Shown one piece after another: positions 59,239 to 64,000 of a DNA stretch of 64,000 nucleotides; the stretch's first letter is position 1; each line of letters opens with the position of its first letter. The notes under the pieces are model-generated. The model had not been told where the DNA came from. It searched no databases and was given only the letters and a program-made list of their open reading frames with translations. The position numbers were made by a program, and so were the translations under genes. The stretch is from Sphingobium lactosutens DS20. Its GTDB lineage: Bacteria > Pseudomonadota > Alphaproteobacteria > Sphingomonadales > Sphingomonadaceae. Where the stretch lies: positions 62,001-126,000 of the forward strand of contig NZ_ATDP01000103.1 of NCBI RefSeq assembly GCF_000445105.1. Direction: 5' to 3'.

Positions 59239-60079
59239 AGGCCTGTGGACATTCAGGATTCCCACGCTGCCTGATTTCTGATTCAGGATTCCCAAGGGGA
59301 GTTCTGAATGGACGAGCAGCGATTTGTGGTGACGGATGGGATATGGGCGCGCGTTGAACCCCACCTTCCCGGCAAGAAGAGCGATAGCGGTGTGACGGGT
59401 AAGGACAATCGCATGTTTTTAGAGGCGGTTCTCTGGCGTGTGCGCACCGGTCTTCCATGGCGGGATCTGCCGCCGGAATTCGGCAATTGGAACAGCGTGT
59501 TCCGGCGCTTCCGGCGATGGGCGAAGGGTGGTGTTTTCGAACGTCTTTTCAGAGAGATCCGCGGCGAGCCGGATTTTGAATACGCGCTGATCGACGGTAC
59601 TATCGTTCAGGCTCACCAGAAGGCGAGCGGCGCAAGGGGGGGACTCACGCTCAGGCCATCGGGCGCTCGCGCGGCGGACTGACCACCAAGATCGTGGCGC
59701 TGGTCGATGCGCTTGGAAACCTGTTCAACCTTGTTCTCCTGCCGGGTCAGGCTCATGACCTGAAAGGCGTCGCACCGCTGATCGAGGACGTAGCATTCGA
59801 TGCGCTTCTGGCCGACAAGGCCTTCGATGCTGACTGGCTGCTTGCCGAGTTGGATGTGCGCGGCGCGAGCGCAGTCATTCCGCCCAAAGCGAACCGCAAG
59901 ATCAAGCGCAATTACGACCGGCATGCCTATAAGTGGCGACACCTGGTCGAGAACTTCTTCGCGAAGATCAAGGAGTTCCGAGCCATCGCTACGCGCTACG
60001 AGAAAACTGCCTGCAGTTACACCGCCAACTGGCACCTCGTCGCGACAATCCTCGCCGCGAAGTGAATGTCCACAGGCCT
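59239..60079 (+). mobile_element. IS5-family (IS427-like) insertion sequence
   Basis: An 841 bp element with 17 bp perfect ends AGGCCTGTGGACATTCA (59239-59255, complement at 60063-60079) and a TA duplication (59237-59238 and 60080-60081), as expected for this group. It is nested inside the IS1595-type element and interrupts a membrane gene. Removing it restores that gene's reading frame. Confidence 0.9.
59308..60065 (+). CDS. IS5/IS427-type transposase, two frames joined by -1 frameshift
   Basis: ORF A (59308-59682) gives FVVTDGIWARVEPHLPGKKS, FLEAVLWRVRTGLPWRDLPP and the first Asp in YALIDGTIVQAHQKA. ORF B, in the -1 frame, is read from about 59640 through THAQAIGRSRGGLTTKIVAL to 60065, with DKAFDADWLL (second Asp) and VENFFAKIKEFRAIATRYEK (Glu, R/K). 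The switch point is a run of seven G at 59636-59642, the kind of slippery site used for programmed frameshifting in this group. The full product would be about 252 residues. Confidence 0.9.
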
Positions 60080-60350
60080 TAGTAAGCCCGCTATTTCTTC
60101 AACGCGGAGCCTTTTGGCGAGCGCAATGATAAGGACTAACTCAACTATACCGATGACAATTGGCCCTGACCAACTTTGCATTTGCATAAATATGAGGCAG
60201 TCAAATAGGAGTAAGCAAACTATTATCCAGATAAAACGCTCTTCCGCCCGATTGTCCTTGGCGGTTTCCAAATCTTCCCCCAAAACCTCTGCGGCCTTCG
60301 CCAGAGATTTGTTGTCGGTTGATTGATCAACACGAAATCCGACTTCTTTT

Positions 60351-60803
60351 TTAGTCGTTTTCTGTGATTCGGATTCCATATTCTTCCTTGATACTTGACC
60401 GAGGAATCACAGTTCCACGCTGGCGGGGGACATAGTGCTTCGCCCAAGCGCCATCCGTCTGGTGGGTCAAATCCACCATTTCCCAAGGCGAAAAGTCTTT
60501 CATTGCCTTATACGCGCTCAAGATGGCGTCATGCTCATCTGTCCCAGCAGGGACGGGCGCGACGTGTAAAAAAGCGCGCTTGCTTATGGGTTCTGAACCA
60601 TACATTTTAGCCCAATGATATAGTTCCGGGTGAACGGGTCCATTATCCCACGCTTGGAAATTGCCTCTTATTAAGGGCGCGCCTTTGCGGCCGAGATAAA
60701 TCATCTCAGCAATATACGCTATTTTCTGCATCTCTAGGTTGGACCTTGACCATCCGCTCAGGTCTCCGATGGTCTTGGCAACCTGCATAATGGACAATGC
60801 CAT
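60351..60803 (-). CDS. Panacea-domain (DUF4065) protein, likely antitoxin
   Basis: A 150-residue protein with the Panacea/SocA-like pattern: MQVAKTIGDLSGWSRSNLEM, QKIAYIAEMIYLGRKGAPLI, NFQAWDNGPVHPELYHWAKM, and AWAKHYVPRQRGTVIPRSSI near the end. The KIxYIA and AWxxGPVxPxLY motifs are the family core. I chose ATG 60803, which has AGGAG ten bases upstream; 60827 is possible. Panacea proteins are known antitoxins that neutralise varied toxins, some of them membrane proteins. The small membrane gene right after it is the obvious partner. Confidence 0.85.
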   Translation of the reverse strand: MALSIMQVAKTIGDLSGWSRSNLEMQKIAYIAEMIYLGRKGAPLIRGNFQAWDNGPVHPELYHWAKMYGSEPISKRAFLHVAPVPAGTDEHDAILSAYKAMKDFSPWEMVDLTHQTDGAWAKHYVPRQRGTVIPRSSIKEEYGIRITEND

Positions 60804-60908
60804 AAACAAGGTTCTCCTACGGAACATATAGGGAATCTGCTAGAATCCGTCAATGTCATCCGTACGGGTGCTATGTCTGAAACACTGCTTGTTGGCAAAT
60901 TGCATCTG

Positions 60909-61343
60909 CTAACGCACCACCTCCCACTCCATCCAAAGCCCAACCCGCGTATCCGGATTACGCACAAGCCCTTGCTCGCGCCGATCGCGCAGACAGGTGG
61001 AGACGCGCCGGGTCATCAGGTTCAGCAGCTTAGGGGTAGCGGCCAGCCCGCGATCCACGATCATTCTGGAGGCGATTTCACGGGCCGTAAGAGGCTTGGG
61101 GGATGTGCGGAGGATGGACAGAACCTGACGGCTCATTTCGCCCCTGCGCGACCAATCTTCGGGCGGCTTGACGAACTTGGGCGCTATCGCCTCTATCTCC
61201 ATATCCGGCGCTACCAGCTTGATAGCCGCGTCCAGCGTTTCTAGATCGCGCGCCATTTGAGAAAGCGCCTCTTGAGCGCGCTTCATATCACCAGCGAGCG
61301 CGGCGCGGCGCTTCACCAGCCCTGTTACCATGTAGTCTGTCAT
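60909..61343 (-). CDS. Passenger protein: coiled coil plus winged-helix-like domain
   Basis: A 144-residue protein. Residues about 8-45 form a helix or coiled coil (KRRAALAGDMKRAQEALSQM), followed by an acidic linker and a winged-helix-like domain (GEMSRQVLSILRTSPKPLTA, REIASRMIVDRGLAATPKLL, RRVSTCLRDRREQGLVR). It probably binds DNA or acts as a regulator. It is the outermost passenger, close to the right end. No clear homolog name is known to me. Confidence 0.75.
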   Translation of the reverse strand: MTDYMVTGLVKRRAALAGDMKRAQEALSQMARDLETLDAAIKLVAPDMEIEAIAPKFVKPPEDWSRRGEMSRQVLSILRTSPKPLTAREIASRMIVDRGLAATPKLLNLMTRRVSTCLRDRREQGLVRNPDTRVGLWMEWEVVR

Positions 61344-61387
61344 ATGATGACATTACGCAGCGCGGGCGATTACATCTATCCTTACGC

Positions 61388-61411
61388 TGGTGCGTTTGCT
61401 ACATAATGCCG
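61388..61411 (-). repeat. Right terminal inverted repeat
   Basis: Complement of the left end, 24 of 24 positions. The next eight bases, AGCGCCTC (61412-61419), are the right copy of the target duplication. Confidence 0.93.
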
Positions 61412-62136
61412 AGCGCCTCCGACGGGATCATGTCCGGCAAAATGCCGGGAAGGCAGCTGGCCATCAGCGATTTGCCCGCACCCGGCGGCCCGACCATCAA
61501 CAGGTTATGGCCGCCCGCTGCCGCGATTTCCAGCGCGCGCTTGGCGACTTCCTGTCCCTTCACTTGGCGGAGGTCGGCGGTGCGCAGCGGCGATTCGATG
61601 ATCCCCGGCTGCGGTGGCGACAGCGCGGCCGTGCCCTTGAAATGATTGAGCAGGCTTAAAAGGTCGGGCGCGGCGACGACTTCCACCTGCCCGGCCCAGG
61701 CCGCCTCCGCCCCCTGCGCGGCGGGACAGACCAGCCCCATATCCTGCCCGCCGGCGTGCAGCGCGGCCAGCAGCACGCCCGGCGACGGCGCGGTCCGCCC
61801 GTCCAGCCCCAATTCCCCAACGACGACATAGCCCGACAGCGTTTCGGCATCGATGACGCCCATCGCCCCCAGCAAAGCCAGCGCGATCGGCAGGTCGAAA
61901 TGCGATCCTTCCTTCGGCAGGTCGGCAGGCGACAGGTTCACTGTGATCCGCTTGGGCGGCAGCGACAGGCCGATCGCGGCGATGGCATTGCGCACCCGCT
62001 CGCGGCTTTCGGCAACCGCCTTGTCGGGCAGGCCGACAAGGATGAAATTAGGGAGGCCGGGGACCAGCTGGCACTGCACCTCCACGGCGCGCGCCTCCAG
62101 CCCCAGATAGGCGACCGTCGAAACCGTTGCGACCAA
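61412..62136 (-). pseudogene. comM: comM (yifB) 5' part, TTG start, cut off by inserted element
   Basis: The N-terminal half of ComM/YifB: VATVSTVAYLGLEARAVEVQ, VQC-LVPGLPNFILVGLPDK, the Lon-like domain GSHFDLPIALALLGAMGV and Walker A GPPGAGKSLMASCLPGILP. The frame then meets the element and stops after LGIM at 61399. TTG 62134-62136 is the probable start, with AAGGGGGG three bases upstream; no ATG fits the family N-terminus. With the 3' part the intact gene would encode 502 residues. Confidence 0.93.
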
Positions 62137-62158
62137 ATGCCCCCCTTGGTCCGGCCGT

Positions 62159-62833
62159 TCAGGCCGGATCGTCCGCCCTGCCCTTGAACCCTTGCGCCAC
62201 GACATACCATTCGACGCTGCCTTTGCGGCTGGCCGGCGGCTTGGCGTGCTTGATCGTCGTGAAATGTCTTTTCAGCACCGCCAGCAGTTCGGCATCCGTG
62301 CCGCCGGCAAACACCTTGGCGACAAAAGTGCCGCCCTTGCGCAGATTTTCGACCGCGAATTGCGCCGCCGCCTCGACCAGGCCCATGGTGCGCAGATGAT
62401 CGGTCTGGGCATGGCCGACGGTGTTGGCCGCCATGTCCGAAATGATAAGGTCCGGCTCCTGCCCCAGCGCCTCGCGCAGCAGGTCTGGCGCCTTGTCGTC
62501 CATGAAATCCATTTCGAACAGGGTGACGCCGGGGATGGGATCGGTCGGCAGCAGGTCTATGCCCACCACCGCCGCCTTGGGCGCCATCTTGCGCACCACC
62601 TGCGCCCAGCCGCCCGGCGCGACGCCAAGATCCACGACCGCGCGCGATCCCTTCACGAAATGGAATTTTTCATCCAGTTCGATGAGTTTGAAGGCGGCGC
62701 GGCTACGCCAGCCCTCAGCCTTCGCCTTCTTGACATAGGGGTCGTTCAGATGGCGCTCGAGCCAGCGCACCGACTGCGCGGTGCGGCCTTTCGCGGTCTT
62801 GACCCGGACCTTGCCTGCGCCCGCACCCCTCAC
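62159..62833 (-). CDS. rlmE: 23S rRNA 2'-O-methyltransferase RlmE (FtsJ)
   Basis: A 224-residue SAM-dependent methyltransferase that modifies U2552 of 23S rRNA. GWRSRAAFKLIELDEKFHF has the first K of the K-D-K-E set, VVDLGVAPGGWAQVV is the SAM loop, DLIISDMAANTVGH has the catalytic Asp, GGTFVAKVFAGG the second Lys, and ASRKGSVEWYVVAQGF the Glu. Its start overlaps the ppx/gppA stop (ATGA). comM starts 22 bp after it. Confidence 0.96.
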   Translation of the reverse strand: MRGAGAGKVRVKTAKGRTAQSVRWLERHLNDPYVKKAKAEGWRSRAAFKLIELDEKFHFVKGSRAVVDLGVAPGGWAQVVRKMAPKAAVVGIDLLPTDPIPGVTLFEMDFMDDKAPDLLREALGQEPDLIISDMAANTVGHAQTDHLRTMGLVEAAAQFAVENLRKGGTFVAKVFAGGTDAELLAVLKRHFTTIKHAKPPASRKGSVEWYVVAQGFKGRADDPA

Positions 62834-63948
62834 ATCGCTCTCCCGTCGCGATCCATCAGGCCGCGCAAAATGCCTTCGCGAATGCCCCGATCGGCGACGC
62901 CCAGCCGCTCCGCCGGCCAGATGTCGAGGATCGATTCCAATATCGCGCAGCCCGCGACCACGAGGTCGGCGCGCTCAGTCCCGATGCAGGGAAGCTGCTG
63001 CCGCTCGGCCAGCGCCATGCCCGAAAGCCGGTCCGATATGGCGCGCATCGCGTCGCACGGCACGATCAACCCGTCGATCACCTGCCGGTCATAGCGCGGC
63101 AGGTTGAGGTGCAGGCTGGCCAGCGTCGTCACCGTGCCCGATGTGCCGAGCAGGCGGATGCCCTGCGCGTCGCGCGGCAGGCGGCGCGCGAGCGGCAGGA
63201 ACGCCTCCGACACGCGGGCACGCATGCGGCCATAGGCGGCCAGCCGCTCGGCCGGATCGTCATGATCGAACGCCTCGCTTTCGGTCAGCGACACGACGCC
63301 CCAGGGCGCGCTCACCCAATCGACGATGTGCGGCGCGCCGTCACCATGCGCGTCGACCAGCACCAGTTCGGTGGAGCCGCCGCCAATGTCGAAGATCAGT
63401 GCCGGCCCGTCGCCCGGCTCCAGCAAGGCATGACAGCCCAGCACCGCCAGTCGCGCCTCTTCCTGCGCGCTGATGATGTCGAGCGCGATGCCGGTTTCGC
63501 GATAGACGCGCTGGATGAATTCCGATCCGTTGGATGCGCGGCGACACGCTTCGGTCGCGACCGATCGCGCAAGCGTCACATGGCGGCGGCGCAGCTTGTC
63601 GGCGCAGACGGAGAGGGCCGCGATGGCCCGGTCGATTGCCGCGTCGCTGATCCGTCCCGACGACGCCAATCCTTCGCCCAGCCGGACGATGCGCGAAAAG
63701 GCATCGACGACGATGAACCCGTCAGCCGATGGTTTGGCGATCAGCAGCCGGCAATTATTGGTGCCCAGATCAATGGCGGCATAGGATCGCCGGTCACGCG
63801 CGCCCGCGGACGAAAAGCCCCGCTGCTTTGCCGGGGGAGGAATGGCCGCAGCCTTGCTCCCATTGCCCGATCCGGAACGGGCATGCTTGCCCACATAACC
63901 GCCGGACGGGCCGGAACTCTGCGGCGATGGGCGGCTCTGCTGCACCAT
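62830..63948 (-). CDS. Ppx/GppA phosphatase family protein
   Basis: A 372-residue exopolyphosphatase or pppGpp phosphohydrolase of the ASKHA fold. Residues 1-55 are a low-complexity start rich in Ser, Gly and Pro. Then YAAIDLGTNNCRLLIAKP (phosphate 1), VDAFSRIVRLGEGL, ALIFDIGGGSTELVLVD (phosphate 2), and LLGTSGTVTTLASLHL. This is the short form with domains I and II only. It overlaps rlmE by 4 bp and begins 52 bp from the window end. Confidence 0.92.
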   Translation of the reverse strand: MVQQSRPSPQSSGPSGGYVGKHARSGSGNGSKAAAIPPPAKQRGFSSAGARDRRSYAAIDLGTNNCRLLIAKPSADGFIVVDAFSRIVRLGEGLASSGRISDAAIDRAIAALSVCADKLRRRHVTLARSVATEACRRASNGSEFIQRVYRETGIALDIISAQEEARLAVLGCHALLEPGDGPALIFDIGGGSTELVLVDAHGDGAPHIVDWVSAPWGVVSLTESEAFDHDDPAERLAAYGRMRARVSEAFLPLARRLPRDAQGIRLLGTSGTVTTLASLHLNLPRYDRQVIDGLIVPCDAMRAISDRLSGMALAERQQLPCIGTERADLVVAGCAILESILDIWPAERLGVADRGIREGILRGLMDRDGRAM

Positions 63949-64000
63949 GCCGTAACTCGCTTCTTCTGTATCGCCGACCCCGTTTGGGATCGGAACTTGC

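Larger units (their letters stand above)
59189..60379 (-). pseudogene. Small two-helix membrane protein gene split by IS5-type element
   Basis: The 5' part, 60080-60379, encodes residues 1-100: a charged N-terminus (KEVGFRVDQSTDNKSLAKAA) and two membrane segments (FIWIIVCLLLFDCLIFMQM and GPIVIGIVELVLIIALA). The 3' part, 59189-59238, gives TRFMDRVGDYPDKKG and a TAG stop. Joining them across one TA gives a 115-residue protein in frame. With the insertion, the C-terminus becomes about 20 foreign residues (RPVDIHFAARIVATRCQLAV). It overlaps the Panacea gene by 29 bp at its start, so it is its operon partner; a membrane toxin is possible. Confidence 0.82.
56902..61411. mobile_element. IS1595-family element with passenger genes, in comM
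   Basis: A 4,510 bp element bounded by perfect 24 bp inverted repeats (56902-56925 and 61388-61411) and an 8 bp target duplication. It holds one IS1595-type transposase (58233-59192) and passenger genes at 57015, 57893, 60351 and 60909 plus a membrane gene split by an IS5-type element at 59239-60079. Excision of the element and one duplication copy restores comM to 1,509 bp in frame. IS1595-family elements that carry passenger genes are known; this set of passengers is what needs attention. Confidence 0.92.

Overview
This 64 kb window is chromosomal DNA of a GC-rich alphaproteobacterium, most likely a member of the Sphingomonadaceae (Sphingobium, Sphingomonas or a close relative). I infer this from the protein types (a large TonB-dependent receptor, ATP12, a GTA-free str-S10-spc ribosomal cluster with an RGG-rich S5, CsgG/HfaB, LytM-bactofilin), from the intergenic palindromes with CCGTTCGT-type arms that recur in sphingomonads, and from codon use. 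No rRNA, tRNA or CRISPR array was seen.

Left third (1-22 kb): mixed housekeeping and envelope genes. In order: a CBS-MCP signalling protein cut by the window edge, PPK2, a sphingomonad palindromic repeat, aspS, rnd, an I78 lipoprotein, small unknown genes, a TonB-dependent receptor with a disordered Gly/Arg insert, then a tight operon crcB - RluC-type pseudouridine synthase - HAD phosphatase - small membrane protein - ATP12. These are followed by a secreted TPR-like protein, a soluble chemoreceptor, an EamA transporter, a DUF3667 protein, two L,D-transpeptidase-type proteins and an HDAC-family enzyme.

Middle (22-37 kb): a leftward histidine operon hisB-yciI-hisH-hisA-hisF-(PEP-CTERM gene)-hisE, an SspB-like adaptor gene, a proline iminopeptidase broken by one base, a HicAB toxin-antitoxin pair, uvrB, two DUF3617 lipoproteins around an HNH protein, lepA with an overlapping unknown gene that seems to start at CTG, a CsgG-like protein and an acyltransferase.

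Ribosomal cluster (37-54 kb, all leftward): rpsL-rpsG-fusA-tuf-rpsJ-rplCDWB-rpsS-rplV-rpsC-rplP-rpmC-rpsQ-rplNXE-rpsN-rpsH-rplFR-rpsE-rpmD-rplO-secY-adk. The tightly packed genes are broken by four structured gaps: rpsG/fusA, rpsJ/rplC (a good intrinsic terminator inside the cluster), rpsQ/rplN and rplO/secY. The rpoBC genes that often precede rpsL and the rpsM-rpsK-rpoA-rplQ block that often follows adk are both absent here.

Right end (54-64 kb): a LytM peptidase and bactofilin operon, then a comM (yifB) gene split by a 4,510 bp IS1595-family element. The element has 24 bp inverted ends and an 8 bp target duplication, and removing it restores the comM frame exactly. It carries passenger genes: a DUF6471-like protein, a two-segment membrane/cytoplasmic protein, a Panacea-domain protein with an overlapping small membrane protein, and a coiled-coil plus winged-helix protein. 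An IS5/IS427-type element (841 bp) has in turn landed in the small membrane gene. The region closes with rlmE and ppx/gppA. The nested element, with its possible Panacea toxin-antitoxin unit, is the most interesting accessory feature of the window; the rpsJ/rplC attenuator is the most interesting core feature.
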